Source of the DNA: Planctomycetota bacterium
Lineage (GTDB): Bacteria; Planctomycetota; Phycisphaerae; Phycisphaerales; SM1A02
Direction of reading: 5' to 3'
DNA: 64,000 nt
Assembly: GCA_022574595.1 (NCBI GenBank)
Contig: JACZRS010000012.1
Span: 21,239 to 85,238 of the forward strand
In this document: piece after piece, positions 52,979 through 62,089 of the stretch
How the letters are laid out: the number at the start of each line of letters is the position of its first letter
How positions within the stretch are numbered: position 1 is the first letter of the stretch
The notes under the pieces: model-generated
What the model was told of the DNA's origin: nothing
What the model saw: the letters and a program-made list of their open reading frames with translations, nothing else
Database searches by the model: none
Position numbers and translations under genes: made by a program

Positions 52979-53040
52979 GTGGAACGGGCGTCTCGCCTGT
53001 TCGAATTATTAAACATGCACGGCCGAGACTGTCGCGCCAC
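52979..53040. repeat. Decayed copy of inverted repeat B
   Basis: The left arm GTGGAACGGGCGTCTCGCCT (52979 on) resembles the left arm at 10270, and the right arm GCACGGCCGAGACTGTCGCG (53017 on) its partner, with similar outer ends (GTGG and CCAC). Arm pairing is now imperfect. Confidence 0.65.
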
Positions 53041-53070
53041 TTTCACTGATCAAAGATCAGTGAATCTCCA

Positions 53071-53088
53071 GCCGCTTGCGGCTTCGCG
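53071..53088 (+). repeat. Short repeat G, copy 2
   Basis: GCCGCTTGCGGCTTCGCG, preceded by TCTCCA. The same unit with preceding CTCCA and a similar downstream half (..CA/GA.CGAT/AATCGC) recurs at 53576-53593. Confidence 0.8.
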
Positions 53089-53104
53089 TAAACAATCGCA
53101 TGAA

Positions 53105-53488
53105 TTAAGACGCACTTGTGCGCAGAGCCGGCAGCATGAGCAAGACAATCTGGACAATACTGAGCAGTGTACCGAAGGGGAGATACCACAAGCCGAGTAT
53201 TGCACACAGCAACATACCAGTCCACGCCCATGATAACTTGAGTATGAAGCAGACGATGACCACAATCCAGGCAATTCCAAGGATCAGATGAATGCACTTC
53301 ATCAAGATTGAGCGCGGCTCGATGCCGATAGCGGATACCACTTTCGACCACGGCCCGAGTTGACCTTGGTATTGCCCTGATTTTGGTGTGACATAGTCGC
53401 CGAGGATGAGAGCGTGCCCACCGTCGTAGGCAAGCCAGCCTCCTTCAATTATTGCCAGCAACACTACAATCCAACTAAGCCAGTGCAT
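53105..53488 (-). CDS. Hypothetical small membrane protein (127 aa)
   Basis: AGGAGAG precedes the ATG. Four hydrophobic segments (WLSWIVVLLAIIEGGWLAYD, LGIAWIVVIVCFIL, WTGMLLCAILGLWYLPFG, LSIVQIVLLMLPAL) fill most of the 127 residues, with one loop of about 35 residues containing GGHALILGDYVTPKSGQYQG. I recognise no family. It is monocistronic, with repeat G copies on both sides, and opposite in direction to the K+ channel and hutI. Confidence 0.65.
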   Translation of the reverse strand: MHWLSWIVVLLAIIEGGWLAYDGGHALILGDYVTPKSGQYQGQLGPWSKVVSAIGIEPRSILMKCIHLILGIAWIVVIVCFILKLSWAWTGMLLCAILGLWYLPFGTLLSIVQIVLLMLPALRTSAS

Positions 53489-53575
53489 GATGATTCTCTC
53501 CTAAAAATTCCGCAGGCCATAACGCAGGCGTGGGAATTGTAGTCAATGGATGGTATTTGTTGCAATCTAGCTCCA

Positions 53576-53593
53576 GCCGCTTGCGGCTTCGCG
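53576..53593 (+). repeat. Short repeat G, copy 3 (overlaps possible hutI upstream frame)
   Basis: GCCGCTTGCGGCTTCGCG occurs here 15 bases before the preferred hutI start. The hutI frame is open through it (SSSSRLRLRADD), which explains the unnatural N-terminal prefix of the longest frame. Confidence 0.8.
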
Positions 53594-53607
53594 CAGACGA
53601 TCGCCAT

Positions 53608-54846
53608 GTGCGTTACATTAACAATATCGAACAAATAACCATCACTAACGCACGCATTCTTACTCTTAGCGGGCCGGACCAGCCTCGCCGTGGGGAGGAT
53701 CTGCAAAATCTTGGCGTTATTGAACGTGGTTTTGTGCGGATCGAGGATGGCAAGATTGTGGAAGTTGGTGAGGGCGAATATCGTTCCGCTTCTGAATCGG
53801 ATGAGATTATCGATGCGGCTGGCTGTGTTTTAATGCCAGCTTTTGTTGACTGTCATACACACGCTTGCTGGGCGGGTGATCGCTTTGATGAGTTTGAGAT
53901 GAAACTCAAGGGAGTATCTTATTTAGACATTCTTAATTCCGGGGGCGGGATTATGTCGACAGTTCGAGCTGTTCGCGGTGCTTCTCAAGAAGAGCTTACT
54001 GAAAATTTGATCAAGCGACTTGAGCGTATGGCTGCGCTGGGAACGGGAACGGTTGAGGTTAAATCTGGGTATGGGTTGAGGACTGTGGATGAGCTGAAGA
54101 TGTTGCGCGCTTATAGCGAAGCCGCAAGCGGCGTTGAGCAAACAATAATTCCCACGTTTCTTGGCGCACATGCGCTTGATTCTGAGAATCCCAACTTCGT
54201 TGAAGAAACAATCAATGAAACGCTACCGGCTGTTGTTGCTGAATTTCCTGGTATTGTTTGTGACGCATATTGCGAAGAAGGTGCATGGTCACTTAACGAT
54301 TGCAAGCAATTATTTGAAAAAGCCCAAACGCTGGGCTGCCCGCTTCGTGTTCATGCAGACCAATTTAATTCGCTGGGCATGACTAAACTCGCAGTTGATA
54401 TGAAGGCAATCAGCGTCGATCATCTTGAAGCAACAACGGATGATGATCTTAAATATCTAGCATCAAGTAAAACCATCGGCGTAGCTCTGCCTGCTTGCGG
54501 CTTTCACCTTGATGATAGATACGCACCTGCACGCAAATTCATTGATGCAGGCGGGGCATTAGCGATAGCTACTAACTACAATCCAGGCTCAGCCCCCACA
54601 CCATCGATGCCATTTGTTATCGCTTTAGCCTGCCGCAAATTAGGCTTGAATCCAGCCGAGGCGATTGCTGCATCGACGATAAATGCCGCCTGTGTGCTGG
54701 GCCTGCAAGATCATTTAGGCTCAATACAAGAGGGCAAAAGGGCGGACCTTCAGCTATTGAATTTCACTGATGAGCGAGAGTTAGGCTATGAATTTGCCTC
54801 GATCGGTCCTCGATTGATGCTGATAAATGGGGCCACTATTCAGTAA
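53608..54846 (+). CDS. hutI: Imidazolonepropionase
   Basis: HutI opens the imidazolone ring to formiminoglutamate, step three of histidine degradation. It is an amidohydrolase with one metal: DCHTHACWAGDRFDEFEMKL carries the HxH pair, HADQFNSLG and DHLEATTDDD further ligands, and the C-terminal part has NPGSAPTPSMPFVIALACRK. The frame is open from 53530, but the first 26 residues are translated repeat; GTG 53608 gives a 412-residue protein of normal length, without a clear Shine-Dalgarno site. The segment YSEAASGVEQ near residue 170 is encoded by a copy of repeat G (54116-54132). hutG or hutF is not in the window. Confidence 0.93.
   Translation: MRYINNIEQITITNARILTLSGPDQPRRGEDLQNLGVIERGFVRIEDGKIVEVGEGEYRSASESDEIIDAAGCVLMPAFVDCHTHACWAGDRFDEFEMKLKGVSYLDILNSGGGIMSTVRAVRGASQEELTENLIKRLERMAALGTGTVEVKSGYGLRTVDELKMLRAYSEAASGVEQTIIPTFLGAHALDSENPNFVEETINETLPAVVAEFPGIVCDAYCEEGAWSLNDCKQLFEKAQTLGCPLRVHADQFNSLGMTKLAVDMKAISVDHLEATTDDDLKYLASSKTIGVALPACGFHLDDRYAPARKFIDAGGALAIATNYNPGSAPTPSMPFVIALACRKLGLNPAEAIAASTINAACVLGLQDHLGSIQEGKRADLQLLNFTDERELGYEFASIGPRLMLINGATIQ
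54116..54132 (-). repeat. Short repeat G, copy 4, inside hutI
   Basis: The 17 bases GCGAAGCCGCAAGCGGC within the hutI coding region are identical to part of 52085-52102 and encode SEAAS in frame. Confidence 0.7.
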
Positions 54847-54897
54847 TTGACCAAAGCACAGTTTGACGAATCGCCGATACCCTCTACGATTTAATAA

Positions 54898-55713
54898 ATG
54901 ATCGCTACTGCTCAACATGATATAGATGGTGCATACGCAGCCGCCCAATGCGTAGTCGAGGTACATCGCGACCTGGCAGACTTTCTACGCGCTGGCTTAA
55001 CCCTTGCAGAAATTGATCGGTTCGCAGCCGAAACGCTTTCTAAGCTTGATTGCAAGAGCGCATTTTTACGCTATCAAATGCGCGGCTACCCCCCATTTCC
55101 AAGCCACGCCTGCCTATCGGTTAATGAGTGCGTTGTCCATGGCACACACATTATGAATGATGATCCAATAAAAAGTGGTGACATATTAAAAATAGACATC
55201 GGCGTGTTTCATAATGGCTGGGTGGGCGATGCCGCGTGGACTTATGCTATCGAAGGAACTTCAGAAGAAGCGCTAAAGCTCATGCGCTGTGGACGTGAAT
55301 CACTTTTTAGAGGTATTGCGGCAATGCAAGCGGGTCGGCCTCTAATCGATTGGGCCAAGGCTGTGCAGAATTATGTTGAAGGTGAATGTGGTTTTCATCT
55401 TATTCGTGGTTTAGGTGGACATGGTTATGGACGCAAGCTCCATGGCCCACCCTTTGTGTCAAATGTCGTACCTACTCACCCACGCGAGTGGCCTGACGCT
55501 TGGGCGACTTTCAAGCCCGGGATGTTGCTTGCGGTCGAGCCTATGGTGGCAATTGGTACTGGTGATATCAAATCGGGCGAGCGTGAGTGGCCTATACATA
55601 CCGCTGACGGATCGCTGTCAGTTCATTATGAAGCTGATGTGCTGATTACTGTAGATGGTCCTCGTGACCTGACAGAAGGATTGGATCAGCTACCAGACAT
55701 CGTTGGCTTATAG
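54898..55713 (+). CDS. map: Methionine aminopeptidase, type I
   Basis: Map removes the initiator Met from nascent proteins. The 271-residue protein has the five metal ligands: Asp in ILKIDIGVFHNGW, Asp in GDAAWTYAI, His in GGHGYGRKLHG, Glu in LAVEPMVAIG and Glu in HYEADVLIT; the His before the active site is in ACLSVNECVVHGTH. Length is type I. No ribosome binding site is visible before ATG 54898. It is not next to ribosomal genes, and may be a second, accessory Map. It lies 52 bases after hutI on the same strand. Confidence 0.95.
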   Translation: MIATAQHDIDGAYAAAQCVVEVHRDLADFLRAGLTLAEIDRFAAETLSKLDCKSAFLRYQMRGYPPFPSHACLSVNECVVHGTHIMNDDPIKSGDILKIDIGVFHNGWVGDAAWTYAIEGTSEEALKLMRCGRESLFRGIAAMQAGRPLIDWAKAVQNYVEGECGFHLIRGLGGHGYGRKLHGPPFVSNVVPTHPREWPDAWATFKPGMLLAVEPMVAIGTGDIKSGEREWPIHTADGSLSVHYEADVLITVDGPRDLTEGLDQLPDIVGL

Positions 55714-55832
55714 ATCTTTATAATTAATAAATTATGTATTAACAGTTATTCTTGCGGGCTGTATGATTGGCGAAAGAATTTTTTGTTGCATATTTTTGCA
55801 CTCACAAATGTAATTGATTTCAGGAGCCCCCC

Positions 55833-57968
55833 ATGCGCATTAAGCAATCACAGTTGTTCCTAGCTTTTTTAACGATATTTGTAGCAGCAGGAACTGTACT
55901 TTCTCAGCAAACGACTTATCCCGCAACCAAACGTGTTGATCATTTTGATGAATACTTCGGCGAAAAAGTACACGATCCATATCGTTGGCTGGAAGGTGAT
56001 GCGCACGAATCAGAGGAAGTCGCTGCGTGGGTAGAAGCCCAGAACAAGGTTACGTTCGACTATCTTAAAAGTATCCCACAACGCCAAGCGATACATCAAC
56101 GCCTAACCGAGCTTTGGAATTACGAAAAAATATCTGCGCCATTTATCGCAGGTGATAGATATTACTTTACCAAAAACGATGGCTTACAAAATCATTCGGT
56201 GGTTTACATGATGAACTCTCTGAGTGATGAACCTCGTGTACTATTTGATCCCAACAAATGGTCCGAGGATGGAACCGTTGCACTGGGGGGAATGGCATTT
56301 AGTGATGATGGCAAGCATGTTGCGTATGGCACTTCAGAAGGCGGCTCAGATTGGCGCACCTGGAAGGTAAGAAATATCCAAACCGGAGAGGATCTTGTGG
56401 ATGAATTAAAGTGGATCAAATTTTCTTCGCCAGCTTGGACAATCGATGGCAAGGGATTTTTCTATTCGAGGTATGCAGCCCCTGAAGAAGGAACCGCATT
56501 TGTAAGTGTAAATGAGTTCCAAAAACTCTACTACCATCGAATAGGTACTGAACAAGCTAAAGATGTACTGGTTTACGAAAATCAAACTGAACCAAAATGG
56601 GGGTTCGGCCCGGAGGTTACCGAAGATGGGCGCTATCTAATTGTAACAATTTGGAAGGGTACAGGAGATAAATATCGTGTGATGTATAAGGATCTGCATG
56701 AACCATTCAGCATGATGCGGCACCTTATTAGAGAATTCGCAAATGAATATACGTTTTTATCAAACGATGGCCCAGTGTTTTTCTTCCGCACAGATCTTAA
56801 TGCTCCAAAAAGACGCGTAATTGCAATCGATATAAGAGAGCCACAAAAGGAACATTGGAAGGAAATCATCAGCGAGTCGGATGACACACTAAACGGAGTG
56901 TCGCTGGTTGGAGATATGTTCATCGCTTCCTATTTACAGGATGCAAAAAGTGCTGTGCGTATATTTGATATGCAGGGAAAGTTTCTTCGAGATGTGCATC
57001 TGCCTGGAATCGGCTCTTCATATGGCTTCGGCGGTAAGCGCAAACATACCGAAACATTTTATGGCTTCTCAAGCTTTGCCATCCCGCCCAGCACGTACCG
57101 CTATGACATAAAAACTGGTAAGAGTACGCTACTGAATCGCGCCAATGTGGATATGAACCCCAGCGATTACATAACCACGCAAAAGTTCTATACCTCCAAG
57201 GATGGAACTCGCGTGCCCATGTTTATTACACATAAAAAAGGCATCAAGCTCGACGGAACCAATCCCACCCTGCTATATGCTTATGGTGGATTTAATATCT
57301 CTATTACGCCACGCTTTTCAATTACTCGTTTGGCATGGATGGAAATGGGTGGCGTTTATGCGGTCGCAAATATCCGAGGTGGTGGAGAGTACGGTGAACA
57401 ATGGCACCAAGCCGGTACCAAACTAAATAAACAAAACGTATTTGATGATTTTATCGCAGCCGCTGAATGGTTAATTGATAATAAATATACAAACCCTAGC
57501 AAGCTTGCGATACAAGGTGGTAGTAACGGCGGATTGCTGGTTGGTGCTTGTATGGCCCAGAGGCCTGATCTTTATGGCGCGTGTCTGCCGGCAGTTGGCG
57601 TTATGGACATGCTGCGCTTTCATAAGTTTACGATTGGTTGGGCCTGGGTTGATGATTATGGATCATCAGATGATCCCGAGCAGTACAAGGCATTGCGAGC
57701 TTATTCGCCTTATCACAACCTTACGCCAAGCGTTGCTTATCCGCCGACGCTGGTTACCACAGCTGACTTTGATGATCGCGTTGTGCCTGGTCATAGTTTC
57801 AAATTTGCTTCTGCGCTTCAATATGCACAGGCAGGCGATGCGCCTGTTCTTATTCGAATTGAAACCAAGGCCGGTCACGGTGCAGGCAAACCCACAACTA
57901 AGCGCATCGAAGAAGCCGCGGACCTGTGGGCGTTCCTGGTAAAATCGCTGGGTATGGATGTGGATTGA
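55833..57968 (+). CDS. Prolyl oligopeptidase (S9A), exported
   Basis: CAGGAG lies just before the ATG. A signal peptide (FLAFLTIFVAAGTVLS) precedes QQTTYPATKRVDHFDEYFG, the usual S9A start. The propeller domain spans about 80-430. The peptidase domain has YGGFNISITPRFSI, GGGEYGEQWH, GGSNGGLL (Ser564), DFDDRVVPGHSFK (Asp) and KAGHGAGKPT (His). It cuts short peptides after proline in the periplasm. It is the third proline-related or aminopeptidase-type exported peptidase of the window, after the DPP-IV/M28 pair. Confidence 0.95.
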   Translation: MRIKQSQLFLAFLTIFVAAGTVLSQQTTYPATKRVDHFDEYFGEKVHDPYRWLEGDAHESEEVAAWVEAQNKVTFDYLKSIPQRQAIHQRLTELWNYEKISAPFIAGDRYYFTKNDGLQNHSVVYMMNSLSDEPRVLFDPNKWSEDGTVALGGMAFSDDGKHVAYGTSEGGSDWRTWKVRNIQTGEDLVDELKWIKFSSPAWTIDGKGFFYSRYAAPEEGTAFVSVNEFQKLYYHRIGTEQAKDVLVYENQTEPKWGFGPEVTEDGRYLIVTIWKGTGDKYRVMYKDLHEPFSMMRHLIREFANEYTFLSNDGPVFFFRTDLNAPKRRVIAIDIREPQKEHWKEIISESDDTLNGVSLVGDMFIASYLQDAKSAVRIFDMQGKFLRDVHLPGIGSSYGFGGKRKHTETFYGFSSFAIPPSTYRYDIKTGKSTLLNRANVDMNPSDYITTQKFYTSKDGTRVPMFITHKKGIKLDGTNPTLLYAYGGFNISITPRFSITRLAWMEMGGVYAVANIRGGGEYGEQWHQAGTKLNKQNVFDDFIAAAEWLIDNKYTNPSKLAIQGGSNGGLLVGACMAQRPDLYGACLPAVGVMDMLRFHKFTIGWAWVDDYGSSDDPEQYKALRAYSPYHNLTPSVAYPPTLVTTADFDDRVVPGHSFKFASALQYAQAGDAPVLIRIETKAGHGAGKPTTKRIEEAADLWAFLVKSLGMDVD

Positions 57969-58007
57969 GCGCTCAGTGGCGCCGCCCGTTTAAGCTGAAC
58001 GGTTAAT

Positions 58008-58035
58008 GGCGCTGCCCGCTTAAGCGGGCGGCGCC
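58008..58035. repeat. Palindromic repeat F, copy 2 (with a partial tandem copy before it)
   Basis: GGCGCTGCCCGCTTAAGCGG plus GCGGCGCC differs at one base from 35569-35596. A partial copy (GGCGCCGCCCGTTTAAGC) lies at 57979-57996 directly after the prolyl oligopeptidase gene. It could also end transcription of that gene, but has no T-run. Confidence 0.85.
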
Positions 58036-58114
58036 GTGTAACTTACTAATAACAAGTGACTAACGCCTGTTTTTACCGCTTTATCGAGGAGTTAATCAAG
58101 CCGATAAGCGATGC

Positions 58115-59545
58115 GTGGAGCAGTATGATCTAATCTGTATAGGGTGCGGGCCGGCTGGTGAAAAAGCTGCTACGCAGGCTAGCTACTTCGGGCATCGTGT
58201 GGCAATTATCGAGCGCGAACCGCAGCCGGGCGGCGCTATGGTCAATACTGGCACCATCCCATCTAAAGTATTGCGCGAAACCGCTCTACTTTGTTCTGCA
58301 TTTCGCCGCAGGCCAATACCGGGTATGGATTATAACATCGACACAAAGTCTTCCATGACCAAATTCATGGCAAGGCGACATCTAGCAGAAATGCAAGAAC
58401 ACGATCGTATTGAGCAATCAATAGATCGCCACAACATTGCAGTGTATCGAGGGTTTGGTCGCATTATCGATCCTAATACCGTTCAGATTGAAGACCCTCT
58501 TGGCGCGCACATTACGATCTATGGTAAGAACATTCTAATCGCAACAGGCTCATCGCCAGTTCAACCGGATCACATTCCCTTTGATCACCCTCGAGTTGTG
58601 GATGCGGATGGTGTACTTGATTTAGAGCACATGCCTAGCTCGATGATCGTAGTTGGCGGCGGAGTAATTGGTTGTGAATATGCATGTACGTTTGGTGAAA
58701 TTGGGGTGAATGTAACGCTGATCGAACCTAGGCCTGAGATTTTGCCGTTTCTTGATATTGAGTGCCGCGACCTGTTAATTAAAGCAATGCGCCAAGAGGA
58801 AATTGATGTTCGACTTGGAAACGCAGTAAACACGGTTACAGCAAACGATGATTGCGTAAAGGTACAATGCGCAGATGGTGATGAATTGGAAGCTGATGTA
58901 CTGCTATGGGCAGCAGGGCGCAGCAGCAATACGCAGGGTATTGGCCTTGAAGAAATTGGAGTTGAGCTGGGGAACCGAGGCTTGGTGATGGTTAACGAAT
59001 TTTACCAAACCAATGTGCCAAGCATTTATGCTGCTGGTGATGTCATTGGTTTCCCCGCTCTGGCATCAACTTCGATGGAACAAGGACGAATCGCAGCATG
59101 TCACATGTTTAATTTAGACTTCAAACGAAGCCTATCAAAAACAATGCCTATTGGATTATTTACCATCCCTGCCGTTTCCATGGTGGGACTTACTGAAGCG
59201 CAAGCTCTTGAAAAGGGATATAACGTTGTAGTAGGTCGTGCGAATTATCGAACCAATGCTCGGGGTAGGATGTTGGGGGATTATCAAGGCCTTGTGAAAT
59301 GTGTATTTGATCGAAATACACATTCGCTACTGGGCGCAACAATTATTGGTGAACATGCAATAGAGATGATTCACCTAGCGCAATGTGTTATGATACAAAA
59401 TGTTGGCATTGAGTATTTCATCGATGTGTGTTTTAACTACCCATCTCTATGTGAGCTATACAAATACGCAGCTTACGATGCGCTGCAAACAATCGCTAAG
59501 AACGACAAACAAGACGAAGCAACCACAAGTCGAGCAGTGGCATAG
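58115..59545 (+). CDS. sthA: Soluble pyridine nucleotide transhydrogenase (SthA type)
   Basis: SthA exchanges hydride between NADPH and NAD+ using FAD. The 476-residue flavoprotein has the FAD motif CIGCGPAGEKAATQA, the SthA-type GGAMVNTGTIPSKVLRE (the redox Cys pair of lipoamide dehydrogenase is absent, as expected), the NAD(P) motif VVGGGVIGCEYACTFGEIG and YAAGDVIGFPALASTSMEQG. The dimer interface includes NYPSLCELYKYAAYDAL. The start is a GTG at 58115; the nearest AGGAG is 24 bases away, so the start is not certain. Flanked by repeats on both sides. Confidence 0.93.
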   Translation: MEQYDLICIGCGPAGEKAATQASYFGHRVAIIEREPQPGGAMVNTGTIPSKVLRETALLCSAFRRRPIPGMDYNIDTKSSMTKFMARRHLAEMQEHDRIEQSIDRHNIAVYRGFGRIIDPNTVQIEDPLGAHITIYGKNILIATGSSPVQPDHIPFDHPRVVDADGVLDLEHMPSSMIVVGGGVIGCEYACTFGEIGVNVTLIEPRPEILPFLDIECRDLLIKAMRQEEIDVRLGNAVNTVTANDDCVKVQCADGDELEADVLLWAAGRSSNTQGIGLEEIGVELGNRGLVMVNEFYQTNVPSIYAAGDVIGFPALASTSMEQGRIAACHMFNLDFKRSLSKTMPIGLFTIPAVSMVGLTEAQALEKGYNVVVGRANYRTNARGRMLGDYQGLVKCVFDRNTHSLLGATIIGEHAIEMIHLAQCVMIQNVGIEYFIDVCFNYPSLCELYKYAAYDALQTIAKNDKQDEATTSRAVA

Positions 59546-59681
59546 AGGTTTGGCCGCAGGGCTTGACCCTGCGTAGCATTGGCGAACCGCTCCGATACTA
59601 TCGAGGGCTTATTCTAATGTTCTTAAGAATTTGAGAATAAGAATCCGCGTACCGAGGCAAAATACAATCGTCGTTAGCAAA

Positions 59682-59766
59682 CGTTTAGCGGTGGGCCTCT
59701 CGCCTCGGCGAGTCCGCCATAGGCGGATCTGCCTGAGGCATGATCGCCTATGGAGACCGGACCACA
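59682..59766 (+). repeat. Dispersed 85-base repeat D, copy 2
   Basis: CGTTTAGCGGTGGGCCTCTC... to ...GACCGGACCACAT, same orientation as 24979-25063. The internal CCGCCATAGGCGG palindrome is intact here. It lies between the convergent sthA and hpnE genes. Confidence 0.85.
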
Positions 59767-59792
59767 TGTATAGATGCACGGATATCTGGCGT

Positions 59793-61193
59793 TTAGCGCA
59801 GTCCAAGCAGCCGTGCAAGAAAGCTTGGCGGTACATCTGCAACAACACCGCCTTGACCTGTTATTTGTAATGCAGCTGCGTAACCGCTACGTACTGCACC
59901 TTCCATAGTGGCAGGCCAACCGGTATCACACCAATCTCCCGCTAGAAACAGATTCTTAATACCACCCCCACCAACTCCAACGTAGCCTGCTGCTGCACTT
60001 GGACGGTAATTTTCTATCTCAGGAGTAGCAGCAAACGTAGCTCGTTTTTCCTTAATTGACCTCGCTTGATTTGGCTCAATGCCAATTGATTTTGGTAAAG
60101 CGCGATGAATATCTTCCATCACACACTTAACAATCTCTTGCTCGGTTAGCTCCATCCAACTATCCGCAGCACTGATTACCGCATGTAGATGCTGCCTTGA
60201 TTGATCATCGGTGCCTTTGTTAAAAAGCCATTGCACACCACTATCAGCAATCACAAGATGAGGTAGATCCATGACTTGCTGGTCGAACCAAAGGTGTACG
60301 CCGAGGATTGGACTGGTTTGGAATCGGTCCAGTGCTTGCAATCTATTGTCCGCAGCTTTAATTGTGTGTGATACAAGTTTTTCTAAGCGATCAGGCGGCA
60401 CTGCTGCGATCACCGCTGAGGCTTCGACAAAATCACTACTTGTAACTACGCCTGTTACACGCGAACCATCAAACGAGATTGCCTTGGCGGAAGTTGAAAA
60501 GTGAATTTCGCCACCCACCGCTTCGATTGACTTTTCTACTGTCGAGTAAAGTTCAACCAACGGCACAGTTGCCAATCCCATGGTGTACGACCAACGATTT
60601 GCAAGAAAACCCTGCTGAAAAACTTGAATAGCGTGAGCAGCACTGACGCGTTTAACATCCAAATTGCACGCACTAGTTATGACAACATTCCAGAATTTAC
60701 TAATCGTAGAATCATCTTGTTTGCAATACTTAAGGAATTCAATAAAAGTACGATCACGCCAATTGTAACGTCCTTTACTACCTAGTCGAATGATGCGCCA
60801 AGTCGCCTTTTTGATTTGTTTGCGTTCTTTTGCATTAAGAAAGCGCATTTTTGTAAAAGAACGCGCTAGGTGAAGTGGAGCAGGCAAACGATTGGCTTTA
60901 ACACGATCAATTTCACCGTTGGATAATGTCCAGTAAAGTTCTTTGTGCCACTGAATCGTGTCAATCACACCAAGGCGGTCATATAGATCGATAAGATTTG
61001 TGCAGCATCCCATTAGTACGTGCTGACAATTATCTATCAGTTGGTTATTGCGTGGATCGACGACGCTGGTAGCACGCCCGCCCAGCATTTTCCTGCTTTC
61101 GATAATTATAGGTTGATAGTCCGCATCCGCCAGTTGTAAAGCGGCTGCAATACCCGCCAAACCCCCACCAACAATTGCTACCCTAGGTCTCAA
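59793..61193 (-). CDS. hpnE: Hydroxysqualene dehydroxylase / squalene-associated FAD desaturase HpnE
   Basis: HpnE reduces hydroxysqualene to squalene, the third step of the bacterial HpnCDE route. The 466-residue flavoprotein has the FAD Rossmann motif VAIVGGGLAGIAAALQLADA at its start, GGRATSVVDPRNN, and the C-terminal FAD contact LFLAGDWCDTGWPATMEGAV. The start is a TTG overlapping the hpnD stop (TTGA), so translation is coupled. Phytoene-desaturase-like proteins are similar, but the operon settles the name. Confidence 0.93.
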   Translation of the reverse strand: MRPRVAIVGGGLAGIAAALQLADADYQPIIIESRKMLGGRATSVVDPRNNQLIDNCQHVLMGCCTNLIDLYDRLGVIDTIQWHKELYWTLSNGEIDRVKANRLPAPLHLARSFTKMRFLNAKERKQIKKATWRIIRLGSKGRYNWRDRTFIEFLKYCKQDDSTISKFWNVVITSACNLDVKRVSAAHAIQVFQQGFLANRWSYTMGLATVPLVELYSTVEKSIEAVGGEIHFSTSAKAISFDGSRVTGVVTSSDFVEASAVIAAVPPDRLEKLVSHTIKAADNRLQALDRFQTSPILGVHLWFDQQVMDLPHLVIADSGVQWLFNKGTDDQSRQHLHAVISAADSWMELTEQEIVKCVMEDIHRALPKSIGIEPNQARSIKEKRATFAATPEIENYRPSAAAGYVGVGGGGIKNLFLAGDWCDTGWPATMEGAVRSGYAAALQITGQGGVVADVPPSFLARLLGLR

Positions 61194-62089
61194 TGGGAGC
61201 CATTTCTTGTTACTACGCCACCAAATTTAGCCCTGAAAGCGATCATACCTTTGTGCCAGGCACCTAAGCGAACTCTTTTGCTTTCAATAATTTGAGCTGG
61301 CTGACGCTGAATTTTCCTAAGCAATGATCGGTAAATTGTGGTCATGGCCCAAAGCGCTGGCCTACATGAAGGTGTGATCATTTGGTCCAGGGCTTTTGAA
61401 CGATCATAGTAGGATTTTGCTCGTTGCACCTGTTCATCAATAAACTGTCTGCACTTATCCGGCTGCGACCAATCACGAAGCTGCTGCGGCGATAATTTAG
61501 CAGCAGCGAAATCCTCAGCGGGAAGATAAATCCTCCCAACATCATAATCTTCCTTGTAATCGCGCAGAATATTCGTCAGCTGAAAAGCTATGCCACGATG
61601 GATTGCAAGCTCGGGAGCTGCTTGATCGGTGTACCCCCAAATACTTATGCAAACTAAACCCACAGAAGAAGCAACGCGATAACAATACTCATGCAATTGC
61701 TCGAAACTCTCATATTGCCTGCCTGCTAGATCATCGATTTGCCCATCGAGCATCGCATGAAGCATCTGTGGCTGAACGTCAAAACTCTGAGCTATATCTG
61801 CAAGGGCAATCCACATTGGATCATCATCATCCACTTCATTTCCTGCTAGCGCTGTATCTGTATTAGCGCGGAAAGTCTCGATTTGCTCCATACATTGTCT
61901 TGAATCATCACTTGCATCATCAACAAGATCATCGGCGCATCTCATCCATGCATAAATTGTAAATAGTGCGGATCGCTGGGGCTGGGGTGCGAGCTTCAAG
62001 CCATAGTAAAAATTCCGCGCCCGCTTCTTGGTAATCTCGCCACAATATCGCAGGGCTTGGGAGATTGGCATTTGCTGAGTACTAGTCAT
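61190..62089 (-). CDS. hpnD: Presqualene diphosphate synthase HpnD
   Basis: HpnD condenses two farnesyl diphosphates to presqualene diphosphate. The trans-isoprenyl diphosphate synthase fold shows KRARNFYYGLKLAP, the first Asp-rich motif CADDLVDDASDD, DLAGRQYESFEQLHEYCYRV and the second motif RDYKEDYDVGRIYLPAEDF. ATG 62089 fits the family start; the frame opens at 62113 within hpnC. It overlaps hpnC by 8 bases and hpnE by 4. Confidence 0.93.
   Translation of the reverse strand: MTSTQQMPISQALRYCGEITKKRARNFYYGLKLAPQPQRSALFTIYAWMRCADDLVDDASDDSRQCMEQIETFRANTDTALAGNEVDDDDPMWIALADIAQSFDVQPQMLHAMLDGQIDDLAGRQYESFEQLHEYCYRVASSVGLVCISIWGYTDQAAPELAIHRGIAFQLTNILRDYKEDYDVGRIYLPAEDFAAAKLSPQQLRDWSQPDKCRQFIDEQVQRAKSYYDRSKALDQMITPSCRPALWAMTTIYRSLLRKIQRQPAQIIESKRVRLGAWHKGMIAFRAKFGGVVTRNGSH

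Noticed and set aside
58115-59545. Dihydrolipoamide dehydrogenase or mercuric reductase
   Set aside because: The redox CxxxxC pair is replaced by the GGAMVNTGTIPSK pattern of SthA.
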